A stretch of DNA of 64,000 nt, taken from Diogma glabrata (taxonomy: Eukaryota; Arthropoda; Insecta; Diptera; Cylindrotomidae). Positions 22,211 to 34,928 of the stretch are shown here, piece by piece; the stretch's first letter is position 1, and the number at the start of each line of letters is the position of its first letter. Below the pieces are notes generated by a model that was not told the DNA's origin, did not search any database, and was given only the letters and a program-made list of their open reading frames with translations. Location: the NCBI GenBank assembly GCA_963693315.1, contig OY856186.1, positions 307,547,061 through 307,611,060 of the forward strand. Direction: 5' to 3'. A program made the translations under genes and the position numbers.

Positions 22211-23275
22211 TCCTACTATTATACCATGGTGTAATTTGGTGTAACCAACTTAGTATTAATTGAATAATTAAAAAAATTAGTTGGTATGTAGTCAGTATAT
22301 TTATAGTAGTTATATAAACTAAGTTATACAAAAGAAGTCAGTTTATACTAAAACAGTTTATTTTACTCAATCAATCAATTTTTTTACAGGTATTTTGGTT
22401 GATGGTTGATAAATAATTGGTGGGTCTTTAATTTTTTTAAATTTTAAACTGTTTAATTGTATTGGTTTTTTGGTAGTGTCAGTTATAATAATTTTCGTTT
22501 TAAATAAAAAATTGATTATATTTTAAAATTATTTTTGTTTGGGTGTTGTTGTTGATAATTAATAACTATCTCTTTCCGTGCGTTACATAAATGGCTAATA
22601 TCGAAGATCCTTTGGAACATAAACGTCTTTTGAATAAGGAACGGCAGCGGAGATGGCGGGCGCGAGTGCGAGAGATGCCGGAAACATCACGAACATGCCG
22701 AGAAACTAAAGCAAAAAGTCGGCGGAAGCGAATAGATATGGAAACTCCGCTACAGTAAGAAGTTCGTCGTGTAGCTGAAGTTGAGAGACAACGTATGAAT
22801 GTTCAGGAGGAAACTCCTGAGCAATCGCAGACACGGCGATCGGCTGATGTTAGAAGTCATCGACAGCGTATTGAAAAGAAGACTGCCCAACAATTAGAAA
22901 CCCATCGTGCGACTGATGCTGAAAGACATCGATGTCGAATTCGTATGGAAAATACACATCAATCGCACAAACGACGAGCTGTTGACGCTGAGTCACATCA
23001 GCGAACGAGAACTCGACAAAGAGAAGTTTTTCATAGCGAAGCTATCAATTTTGACGAAAATCTGTTAAATGGACACAGCTGTGGACCACTTAATACCATT
23101 GACATTGTATTGTATTGACATTGTATTTTGTAAAATTAGAGAAACAGAAGGTGCATACAAAACAGATGAGAAGAGGCTGAATTATGATGGATTATGGTGG
23201 ATAACTCGTTGTATCAAAGCCGGTCAGAAGTAGGAAGATTGTGTTGGGGTGCGGAACCCGCAGGAAACCCCCTAG
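22211..23275 (+). mobile_element. Helitron fragment with 3' terminus
   Basis: The 3' end has the Helitron signature: a TGCGG-AAC-CCGCA hairpin (23250-23262), then about 10 bases, then CTAG at 23272-23275 followed by T. Upstream, in the same orientation, lies a Helitron-type N-terminal coding fragment. A plausible 5' end is TCCTACTATTATA at 22211, preceded by A. The replicase and helicase parts are missing. The 3' end is well supported; the 5' end is a guess. Confidence 0.6.
22591..23118 (+). pseudogene. Helitron RepHel N-terminal fragment
   Basis: A frame from ATG 22591 is broken once by TAA at 22756-22758 and then continues to 23118. It encodes several imperfect repeats of about 22 residues with the pattern (A/T)-x-E-x-x-R-x-R-x-R-x-E-(T/N)-x-x-Q-S-x-x-R-R (for example VQEETPEQSQTRR, RMENTHQSHKRR). 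These are followed by FHSEAINFDENLLNGHSCGPLN. Such Arg-rich repeats before an HxCGxLN motif are typical of the region preceding the zinc-finger/Rep domain in insect Helitron proteins. Everything beyond is lost and the Helitron 3' end follows 157 bases later. Confidence 0.6.
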
Positions 23276-23276
23276 T
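23250..23276 (+). other. Helitron 3' hairpin and CTAG|T terminus
   Basis: Five-bp stem, three-base loop, then CTAGT: the structural end at which rolling-circle transfer stops in Helitrons. Confidence 0.65.
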
Positions 23277-24064
23277 TAAAAATAAACATATATTTGGTTT
23301 TTGTTTCTAAAATAAGTTGTTTGCAAAATGGCGGATATAGAAGAAATTAAAAAACAATTAAAAAATTCACTCACAAACGTACTGGAATAAAAATACAATT
23401 TAACTCATTTAAAAAATTTATTGAAAACATTAATATTTATGTTTTGATTCTTATAATTAGTCTACTGTGTTTTGAGCTCTTCACGAAACACAGAACTTCT
23501 TTTCGACAATTCCAAACGATGAGCATAAATTTGTAATGGCCATCACCCTTATGACAAATGTTCGGTAGCTTTATTCCTCGAAGATAGTAATTTACTATCC
23601 ACAATATTCGAAAATATGTTTAACCGTATCAAACACTTTTCATTACACCCTTTTAAAATTTTATTTTTTTTTCTGATCTAATAACATTTGTCATCTAAAA
23701 CCTTTATGTCTGTTATTAGCTAACAAAACTATCTCTTATTTCGTTTAGATTCCACGAAACCAAAACAAAATTGCGTGAACATCTTTTTATCGTTGGAACT
23801 ATTTCTGCGATATATTTGAGTTTTATCTAGCCAGTTGGGGTTTAGCTAGTGGTAACGACAAGTTCGTTATTGTTTTAATAAAATTCGGTAGTTTCTTTTG
23901 AGTTGGTGGTTGGGAGTTAAAGTGAATTAGTTTTGTGAGTGGTCAAGGAGTTTAGTTGGTTGGAAGATGAGTCGGGATAGACTTTTGTTGTTGAGTTGAG
24001 AATAAAAAAAAACAAACCTTAATAATAAATATGGAAAGTTTTAATAAAATGGGATATTGATCCA

Positions 24065-24300
24065 AAGTAAATTACGTAAACGTAAAGTCTTAAGAGTGAT
24101 GATAACTTGTAAAGTTTTTATGTTATATTCATAAACTTATGGTTTAGAAGTTATAATAACCATATAGAACTTAAGTGAAACTTTAAGAATAAGGATAAGT
24201 TGTGTAGTTTTTTTATATATAAACTTATGGTTCAGAAAATAGTATGACCATATTAGAACCTAAGTGAAAATTTCAGAGTGATGATAAATTGTGAAATTTT
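24065..24300. repeat. Tandem repeat, about 115-bp unit
   Basis: Units share GATGATAA-TTGT, AACTTATGGTT-AGAA and CCATAT-AGAAC-TAAGTGAAA, diverged by point changes and small indels. Confidence 0.6.
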
Positions 24301-24736
24301 AAAGACAAAAATTGCTTTGTATGTTCCGGCAATATTTGGTGAATAAATAATTCAATAAAATGATGTAAAAATACCGTATTGTTGTGTTTCTCTTCATACG
24401 CATTATCGATAGAAGTGCAATCGGTGGTCATTGGAAAAAAAATGGAAAAAATCTGACTGTTGGTATATGTCGGAAAATTCATCGGGATTAGCAACACAAT
24501 TAGAAGGCAGGATTATAGATTTACAAATAACGGTAAATGGAAATCTGGAAAAAGTTTGAAGGGTAAGAGTTTTTTTTTAAGTAAGAGTTTTTTTATTAAG
24601 TGAAAATTAAAGGCGAAGATGCATTGTTAACGTAAATCAATAGGGAGGGTTGTGACATGACGGTTCTCCTTTCTGGAGATTCTGGGTGTTGATGTAGGCA
24701 GCGTAGTTTATTTTAAAATTTCTTGTTAGTGAGGTT

Positions 24737-24795
24737 GGTCAAGAGCCTTCGCTCAAGTGAGCTAGCGGCAGTGTTTAATGGCGTGCAAGACCAAC
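24737..24795. other. Structured GC-richer hairpin
   Basis: GTTGGTC (24737-24743) pairs with GACCAAC (24789-24795). Inside, GCTCAAGTGAGC can form a second stem. No known RNA family was recognised. Confidence 0.35.
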
Positions 24796-27481
24796 TGGTA
24801 GATCTGCACGGTCTACCAAAGAAACCTAACATTACAAATTATAACATCATCTTCTTTGAATTTGATGTTAGACAAATATTCATTGTTCAACAATAATTCT
24901 GTGATCTCTTGATTTGTTAAGTAATCATCTTCAACATAATCTATTTTTATAAACTTTCAATATTTAGTAGATATACTACAAACTAGAAATTAGAATTACT
25001 GAAATTGTTACGTTATTAAAATTATCTAATTTACTGAGTTTACCAATGATTTTTAGATTCGGTTTTATTTGAACACTTTACTGTTCTTTTTTTCACGAGC
25101 ACTTTACTATATACGCAATTGAAATATGATATTGATAAGATATTGATATTCTATTTGCAATTACGGGAAATTGTCGTTTTTGTTGAAATTATGTTTTACA
25201 CCGATACATTTCAACTGTATGCAAACTGCAAACCAACGAACTGTAATGCGGCAAAATTTCGTAAAAGTAAACATATATAAAAACAGCAATAATTGTGAGC
25301 AAAGTCCATCCTTGCAACCTCACTCGTAACACTATCCGTACAAGTTCCAGTATTAATTCATCTACTGGGTGTTGTATGAGTACAACATACGAAAAACCTT
25401 ATAAATAACAAAAAAATGAATGAAACAAAGAAATGAATGAATCTCAGTCTCAATGTCTAACTGCTCTGTCTGCCGTAGAAGTTCCTGGTTACTAATGGTG
25501 TTCGGCCAGAAGCATTTGATCAGTTTTCTCAGGCATTTGTTCACAATTTTTATTATGTAGTGCTGTTTTGTGTTTTTATTAAAACTTCATTGGATTCAAA
25601 TTTTAATTAATTATTTTATAAATGGAAATCTATCTTGTTCAAAAAAGTTTAATGTTCTAAAAGGTTACAAAGTATTTATTTTTAATTTCAATTCTACTAC
25701 ACTAATTCTTTTTAATTGATACTCGTATTGCTATTTTTCATAGTTTTGTAACGTTTTAACGTTTCATTAATTCTTTTTCTTATCAAAATTTTACTACCTT
25801 TTCCAAATTTCTCAAATTATTCTCATGTTGACTATCACAAATCTAAGTCCCATGTACAAAACTTCGATGTCAACTAATTTTGTAATAATTTGATTCCTTT
25901 TCCATTTGTCTGGGAAAAGACAAATGTTTTCGTCATGATTTACAAATAATTTAAAATTTTACTTCTACTTTCAGTAAATATGAGTGAAATATATATCACA
26001 TTACTTTTTCTAGTTAATTTGAATCGTTTCTCACAGTTAATTTTTTCGTAAAAAATAATATAAAAAATAAAAATTCATTTTCTTGTGATAACAAGAAAAT
26101 GCATTAATACTTTTATGCTGATTCAAATTTTCTGGACTGCGAAAATTTTCCATTATCCAAGTTCGAGGCAGTCAGTTTTTAGTTTTTGTTGGAAGAAGCG
26201 GTTCTTCTTTTATTTTTGTTATGTAGTGGTTGTGTCGTGAATTTGGGGAAAGATGAGTCAATCTTTCTACCTCGACTCGGTTTAGAGTTTTTGTTGTGTT
26301 GTGTTGTGTTTTATGGTTATTTTTGTAGATTAATTTATTAAACATTTTAAATTAAAAGAAACTTTAAATTAAATGTAAAACAAATTTCATCATCCGTCAG
26401 GGAAATAAAATTTTAAAAATTAAAATTATTAAAAATTAAATTATTAAAATTTAACTATATAAAACATGTTTCGATAGATTGACTACCATCATCAGTAATG
26501 AATAGTAAAGAAATATTACAAATTCACCAAATAAATTAAAAACATACTTTACAGATACATTAGCTGTTATAAATTAAATGATTATATTAATAAGTGTTGA
26601 ATACGATTAAAATTCGTAAGCGTATGTATTCTTATTGTTTTGTTGTGATCTTGCTATTTGTAAGTTTAATTTAATGTGAAATTTGTTAAAAATAAATAAC
26701 GAAAAAAAAACCAAGATTTTAAATAATAATGTTGATAATGTTCAATTCAAATTTGAAAAAAAAAATGGCAAATCGAGAACATGTCGTAAAAGTTTACTGT
26801 GTAATTGATCGATTTACACTAACATTACCTAGATAATTTTGAAATAAATAAATTGATTGTACAAAAATTTATTTTGAGGCGTTTTACTATGATCTCTGTG
26901 ATCATACTTTCATTGTTTGCAGCCTAGTGGAGCAGCAGTAACGTGCGAGAAACAATAAGGTATCACTATTTATTTATATTTCTATGTTTAAGTTTTGTAT
27001 TGTATAATTAATATTGTCCATCGAAATATCTTTGTGGAAATGCATTTTTAAAAAAAAGTTTTTAAAGTTTTGTGTTATGCTTAAGTGTTAATAATGTAAT
27101 AGTTTTACCGTACGTCAAGGTGGAGTACGGAACATTCATGTAGTTCCACTTGCTTAGCTTTGTTATTGTCTGGTTTGTGATTCCTGTCGGGAATTCAAGA
27201 TCTAGATATGCTCTGACACTTCACTCACTCCCATCCTCTGGGTTCTAGTCGGCCTTAGATACCCGTCGTCAGTGCCAATGTCTAGATAAAACATTTTTGT
27301 TAAAAACTGTCTTCTAGGCCACTAGAAGCAGTATTTTACAGTTTCACTGATGGTCATGATAACCCCGAAATATTTGAAATAAAAAAGTAAAAAACGAAAT
27401 TTATGGTCTATTACTTGGTATTAGTTTTTGAATAAAAACTATTGCATAACTGTCTTATCTAAAATATATAATATTTACAGA

Positions 27482-27823
27482 TTTATAGAATCATTTGGAG
27501 TGACGAAGGATATATTTGCTTATATTCTCGAATAAATATCTCCGTTAGCACAAAGTCAAATATCTTCAACCATACCATTAAAAACTAAACTAGCAGCGGT
27601 TTTGAATTTTTATGCCACAGGTGGCTACCAAAGAACAATTGGTGATATATTATTACATGCAATGGACCAATCAGTAATATCGAGAAACATTACTGACAAC
27701 ATTACAAACATTACTGAAAGAACGCTCGGCTATCAGCCTGAAAAAATAATGAAAATAATAAATGTCTGTCACAACAGATGCTCTTCACAACATACGAATC
27801 TTCCACAGCTTAAATGTAATTGA
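27482..27823 (+). pseudogene. PIF/Harbinger nuclease N-terminal fragment (third copy)
   Basis: After an ATTTACAG acceptor the frame reads FIESFGVTKDIFAYILE, a TAA near 27533, then LKTKLAAVLNFYATGGYQ and MDQSVISRNITDNIT. This is the helix-turn-helix region that precedes the catalytic domain in HARBI1-like nucleases (compare FNFYATGSYQ and MSQSTISKCIKEV at 5.7-6.1 kb). The catalytic domain does not follow; an (AT)n array begins 200 bp downstream. A decayed, truncated copy, distinct from the other two. Confidence 0.75.
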
Positions 27824-28046
27824 ATTTTTTTATCGAAATTTCCCAAAATAATGAAAAAGTGGAAAATGACGATGCGGATAAACAGAATGCTGCCTTAATC
27901 AGACAAAATATTTATTAAACAATTTATTAAATTCATAAGCATTTAAAATGCTTGTATTAGAAATATTTATTTCTACCAAAAATATGGTTGTTTATAATTC
28001 ATAATATTTTCATCAATTCATTGTTTATTAAATCAATTAAAATAAT

Positions 28047-29913
<1,867 letters not shown>

Positions 29914-30113
29914 NNNNNNNNNNNNNNNNNNNNNNNNNNNNNNNNNNNNNNNNNNNNNNNNNNNNNNNNNNNNNNNNNNNNNNNNNNNNNNNNNNNNNNN
30001 NNNNNNNNNNNNNNNNNNNNNNNNNNNNNNNNNNNNNNNNNNNNNNNNNNNNNNNNNNNNNNNNNNNNNNNNNNNNNNNNNNNNNNNNNNNNNNNNNNNN
30101 NNNNNNNNNNNNN
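29914..30113. other. Assembly gap (200 N)
   Basis: Exactly 200 undetermined bases, likely a scaffolding gap of arbitrary length. Confidence 0.98.
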
Positions 30114-30912
30114 ATAAAAATCAAACAATTTCATAAACATAAAATAATAGCTACACAAACATAATTTTAAATTAAAAATAGCTTACAATTAAAATAAAAA
30201 TTCACATATTCGAACAAAATATACTAGTTGTATTTAATCATTCAAATCGTTTCTTTATAAATCACTGAAATCAATTGGTTCACGACCGATTCAACTGCAT
30301 AGTATTCGTCATGAGCTCAGAGCTGTCAATTTAAATGGTATATATGAAAGCCGAAAGGTGTATATAAAAGTTGCTTTCGCATAAAATTTAACAAAAATTG
30401 GTGTATGTACGCGTTTCAAACGAAAACGGAATTTTCGTTGTGGTTTCAGTACAACTTCTTTCTCACCAACATTTTTTTCTGATCTTAATTTTTTGTCTTG
30501 GTGTGAAAAATTAAGAATTCTGTTCCGAAAAAAATACATTTCAAATCATAATTCTGTGTTGGCATGACACATTACCAAACAATACAGATTTCGATAATTC
30601 AGTAGTGGTAAATGTGTAGTTCTGTCCAAGAGAATACATTATTAATCTTAAATATCCATTTACCCCATTGATTGGTTTACCTATGAATATTTATAAATTC
30701 AATTAATAATAACATATAGAAGAAATTATGTTCTCTTTAAACCTAATTTTGCTAAGACATAATTAATTCAAAATTAAAATTAAAATGGGATCTTTATTTA
30801 TTAGGCTGATGCCTACTTCCAAATTGTATCAATTTTTGTAATATCTGGTCGTCGCGGAATGTAAACTGTTAGGTTTGTTTCATATAAATGATAACTAATG
30901 CATGGTTTCGAC
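30114..30912. other. AT-rich DNA, nothing recognised
   Basis: No gene or repeat could be supported between the gap and the P element. Confidence 0.4.
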
Positions 30913-30973
30913 CAAAGAAAATAAACTACAAGGTATGCTATTGCGCATTTCATCGCGCAAAGTCTAAAAAACG

Positions 30974-30981
30974 TGACGTCA
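30974..30981. promoter_or_regulatory. Subterminal TGACGTCA palindrome (left)
   Basis: The same 8-bp palindrome (CRE-like) occurs 62 bp from the left end and 61 bp from the right end of the P element, so it is a candidate internal transposase- or host-factor-binding site. Confidence 0.5.
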
Positions 30982-31297
30982 CATGGTGAGTACTAATTTG
31001 AACTAAATTGTAATATGCGCGAATCTTACTAACGGTATCTTCTATTTTAAAACAAAAATTTTAATTTTGTGAAAATATAAATTAGTTTAAAGATCATTGT
31101 GCAATTTATAATTGTGGATGATTGTATTAATTGATAATTGTGAGTGAGTCCATTGAGTTTTTTTTAATAGTGAAGGTGTTTTATACATATTTTTAAAAAA
31201 TTTAAAGTGGTTTTTTTTCGTTAGTCCAATAAACATTTTCTTGTGACTAAAATAATTATTATAGTGAGTGAAATTATTATTTATAAAAACAATAAAA

Positions 31298-34121
31298 ATG
31301 AGGTGTGCAGTGTTTGGTTGTAATACTGACAACCAATCGAATAATTTTGATAAAAACATTAAATTTATTTCTTTTCCGAACAATATTGAGCTTGCCCAAA
31401 AATGGGTCCACTTATGTTGACGATCAGATACTATTAATATTAAATATGCTCGTATATGTTCAAAGCATTTTGATGAAAGTAATCTTTCAAACAATTTGCA
31501 GCATATGTTATTAGGGTATATGCCTAAAAGCGCACGGTTTGTGAAAGAGGATGCAATTCCTACAGAAAATCTACCCAACAACACAATAAGAAAAGCCGGC
31601 AAGCCAGTCAAAGATAGAGATGAGAGGCTTACAAAACGAATTCAAAAACAATTAGTATCCGAAATATTAAATCAAAACCGGTATGTAAATTTTTTTAAAT
31701 CAATTATTTAATCCAAATATAAATTTTGCGCCCGAAATTTATTAATATTTAAAATAAATAAGAAACAATTGTAAGTATAGTTTTATTCAAAAATTTATGA
31801 AAATATAGTATTATGGTATTACTATATTTTCTTCATTATGAGTATTAAATAATTTACAGTGAATTACCAGCTATTGAAGATATAAATATAAATTTAGAAG
31901 AAAATAACAATCCAGTTTTATGTGAACCTGGTCCATCTCAAGTATTTGAATGCCGGGCGTTAAATAAGATTATTGAAAATTTAACATCTGAGTTAACGTA
32001 AAATATTTCATTCTCTTTTTAATTATTATTACATATTTGTAACTATATTTCAGTAAATTAAAAATCGAGAACCAAATTTTGACGGAAGAGAACCAATCTC
32101 TTAAACTGTTGATAAAAAACAATTCTAAAACTAAAAATTTGGAAGATAGTATTAGAAACATTTTTACGCCAGGCCAAATTAAAAAGCTTGAAACTCCTAA
32201 TAAACGAGTAAAATGGTCGCAAGAAGATATTTCGAATGCTATAGCAATACATTCAGCTAGTTCCAGAGCTTATCGTCTTCTATTAAAAAAAATGTATCCA
32301 CTGCCAGCTATGTCTACTCTACGTAGTTGGTGTGGTAAAATTGAAGTTGAGCCGGGGCTGCTTAAAGAAATTTTGTCAATAATGGAGAATGTTTTAATGA
32401 CTCCATTGGATAAGATTTGCGTACTTTCTTTGGACGAAATGAAGATAAAACGCAAATTTTTATACAATAAGTCCTCAGATGAAGTCGTAGCACCCGCCAA
32501 CTACGTCCATGTAGTTATGATAAGAGGTCTTTTTGGTAATTGGAAGCAGCCTATATTTTATAATTATGATTGTAAAATGACCAAAGACCTTTTATTTAAT
32601 ATTATAAAAGCAGTGGAACAAACTGGTTTTCATATAGTTGCTATGGTTAGTGATTTGGCTGGGTGCAATACCCGTTTGTTATCGGAGCTAGAGGTATCTG
32701 TAAGTCATTCCTGGTTTCAAAATCCTGCAAATGAAATTGAAAAAATATATGTATTTGCTGATGTGCCACATTTAATAAAACTGATCAGAAATAATTTTGT
32801 AGATCATGGTTTTGAGATAGATGGTGAATTTGTTACCAAAAAAACCATTGAAGAATTGCTACACCATACATCGGTTTCAGATTTGAGCATCGCAAGTAAA
32901 ATTTCGACCGAAAATCTTACAGTGAGCAATTCAGGACGTCAAAAAGTTAAATTAGCCACAAAATTATTTTCTCATACCATTTCCCAAGCCATTAGCAGAT
33001 GTGGCACATTAGGGCTTCTCGAATCGGATTCTTGGATTAAATGTGCCGAGTTCTTCAAATTGGTAAGGGTCTTTCTATTTTACTTAGAAATATGTTTTAA
33101 GATAATAATTATGTATTTTCTCTTAAGGTTAATGACTGGTTTGATTGTTTAAATGTTCGCGCACCTTATACTGATAGTCGAGAGAGAGTGCAAGGATTTG
33201 GATTATGGGAAGATCATTTTAATATATTAGATCAAATGAACGATGTAATGCTTAATATGAAAGTAATCGGAAAAAAGTCATTGCTACCATTTCAAAAAGG
33301 TATGCCTAACAATTTTATTTTATTTGTACATTACATAAAATATAGCAGGTTCTAAATGTTAATTGTTTATTTTAGGTGTAATATTTTCTAATAAATCAGC
33401 GAAACTACTCTTCGAGGACCTGAAGAAAAAATTTGATATAAAATATATTTTAACTTATCGATTAAATCAGGATGTGCTGGAAAATTTTTTTGGTGTGATA
33501 AGAGCTAAAGGAGGACTTCATGACCACCCAGATGCTCTAGAATTTAAATATAGATTAAGGTCATACATTCTTGGCCGAAACGAAGGGTCAATATCGTTTG
33601 AGGGCAATACCCCAATAGACGATACCCCTGACCTGGACAAGGTCTCAAGTTTAAGCAGCATTTGTTTGAGAACAATCATACCAAAAACTGGAAATGAATT
33701 CGAAGATATGAGACCTGCACCTGAAGAGTTGGAACCATTGTACTACGATGGTCTGGAACATTTAGCAGGCTACATATGTTTTAGATTAAAAGATCCAAGT
33801 TTAATAGTTGATCATTCTAATGATCAATATTATACTTGGACTAACCATCTCACAGAAGGAGGCCTTAAAAAACCTTCCCCGCAGATGATGAAAAACATAG
33901 AACAGCTCGAGTCAATATTTAATGACGTTAATAACAATTCACTCTTAGTAAGAAAAGATTACATAAAAAATTTAATAGACCTTTCAATAGATGTTGACTG
34001 CGACGAGAAAATTAAAACAATTTTCTTCAGGTCTAGAATGTTTTTTCGAATGAAGGAACTAAACCAAACAATTTTAGACATGACCACGAGAAAAAGAAAA
34101 TTTAATAAAATAATAACTTAA
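31298..34121 (+). pseudogene. P-element transposase (THAP-type), one nonsense codon
   Basis: DNA transposase of the P/THAP9 family. Exons with exact GT-AG phases: 31298-31680, 31860-31997, 32054-33062, 33128-33299 and 33376-34121, giving about 815 codons (Drosophila P is 751). Exon 1 encodes a THAP zinc finger: MRCAVFGCN supplies the two Cys, and ICSKHF the C-x2-H. A leucine-rich helix region follows (exon 3 start). The RNase H-like catalytic domain shows VLSLDEMKIK (first Asp), MVSDLAGCNTRL (second Asp), the FADVPHLIKLIRNNF segment before the GTP-binding insertion region, and QDVLENFFGVIRAKGG (catalytic Glu). One lesion: in-frame TGA at 31418-31420 inside the THAP finger, after KWVHLC. Otherwise intact. 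Readthrough or a sequencing error could rescue it; as read, the DNA-binding finger would be lost. Confidence 0.93.
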
Positions 34122-34332
34122 ATTATATTTCTCGCCTATCTCGTAAGCTTAATTTACAGTTAATAATTATTTATAATTGAAATTTCCCAAGAAAAAACTC
34201 AAATACCTATATATGATCCTCATAATCAGATTTTCCATTCTCATTCGAATTTATATTTTTCTCGTACATTTTTCCATTAACAAATATATCGTTTATTTGA
34301 AAAAATAAGTTAATTACATATGTACTTTATTT

Positions 34333-34402
34333 AAAATAAAATATTTTATTGTTAAAATAAAATATTTTATTGTTAAAATAAAATATTTTATTGTTAAAAT
34401 AA
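34333..34402. repeat. 24-bp tandem repeat in P-element 3' region
   Basis: Three to four head-to-tail copies of TTAAAATAAAATATTTTATTG, downstream of the transposase stop. Confidence 0.8.
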
Positions 34403-34473
34403 AGTACAATAAAGCCGTTTTCGATTTAAATTGTATGCATTTCATTGAAGAAAAAATTATTCAACTCACTGAG

Positions 34474-34481
34474 TGACGTCA
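34474..34481. promoter_or_regulatory. Subterminal TGACGTCA palindrome (right)
   Basis: Mirror partner of the left site at 30974-30981, at nearly the same distance from the right end of the P element. Confidence 0.5.
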
Positions 34482-34556
34482 TGCGCAGAAAAAACCAAAA
34501 TAGAAATTTTAACAATCATACCTTTTAGTTTATTTTCTTTGAGTATCTACATCCAT

Positions 34557-34707
34557 TGTGTTATGATAAAAAATATAAATTTTTTCTACATATATTATCT
34601 ACAAAACATATAAATAAATTTAAACAAAATTTCAAAACAATTTAAAAATATACATACAGTCCATTTTAAATAACCAGTGTTTTATTTATCTACAATTCGA
34701 AGAAACA
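34557..34707 (+). repeat. BEL/Pao LTR (5' type, followed by primer-binding site)
   Basis: From 34608 the sequence matches 57558-57660 almost exactly and ends CGAAGAAACA. Immediately after come TT and TGGTCCTACGAACCG, the form of primer-binding site seen in BEL elements. The start of the LTR (perhaps TGTGTTATG at 34557) is uncertain because the other copy is truncated there. The interior that follows is interrupted after about 220 bp by a foldback element, and no gag is seen nearby. Confidence 0.6.
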
Positions 34708-34709
34708 TT

Positions 34710-34730
34710 TGGTCCTACGAACCGAATAGG
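34710..34730 (+). other. BEL primer-binding site
   Basis: TGGTCCTACGAACCG two bases inside the LTR end. The form TGGTCCT-CGA-CCG is recurrent in insect BEL/Pao elements. Confidence 0.55.
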
Positions 34731-34928
34731 ATTTATCAATTATTAAGTGTTTGTGAATGGAAAAAAAAATAAAATAAAATAATAAGTGCTAAAATTATGA
34801 TGAAAATCTACAACAGTTATAGTTCTACAGAAATCTACAACAGTAAATAAATGAGAAGTGAAAAGTGAACTAAAAATTATCATTATTAAAATGTGAAAAT
34901 TATATTAAAAAAAACCGTGAAACTATAA

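Larger units (their letters stand above)
23276..27480. other. 4.2 kb of AT-rich DNA without recognisable genes
   Basis: No gene could be supported. It contains a roughly 115-bp tandem repeat at about 24065-24300 (ACTTATGGTT-AGAA, then CCATAT-AGAACTTAAGTGAAA, recurring two to three times). It also contains a GC-richer hairpin at 24737-24795. Short A/T palindromes such as TTTTCTTGTGATAACAAGAAAA lie near 26080. Confidence 0.4.
30913..34541 (+). mobile_element. P-element transposon, near full length
   Basis: Termini are inverted: CAAAGAAAATAAACTA-AAGGTATG on the left and its reverse complement at the right end, about 25 bp with one mismatch. The element is 3629 bp. Both subterminal regions carry the palindrome TGACGTCA (30974-30981 and 34474-34481). 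A single five-exon transposase gene fills the interior. The expected 8-bp target duplication is not clean (GTTTCGAC on the left, AGTATCTA on the right), suggesting age or slightly misplaced ends. Confidence 0.9.

Noticed and set aside
31087..31611. 174-codon minus-strand ORF opposite P-element exon 1
   Set aside because: It is antisense to the THAP exon, which has recognisable Cys/His ligands and exact splice phases on the plus strand.
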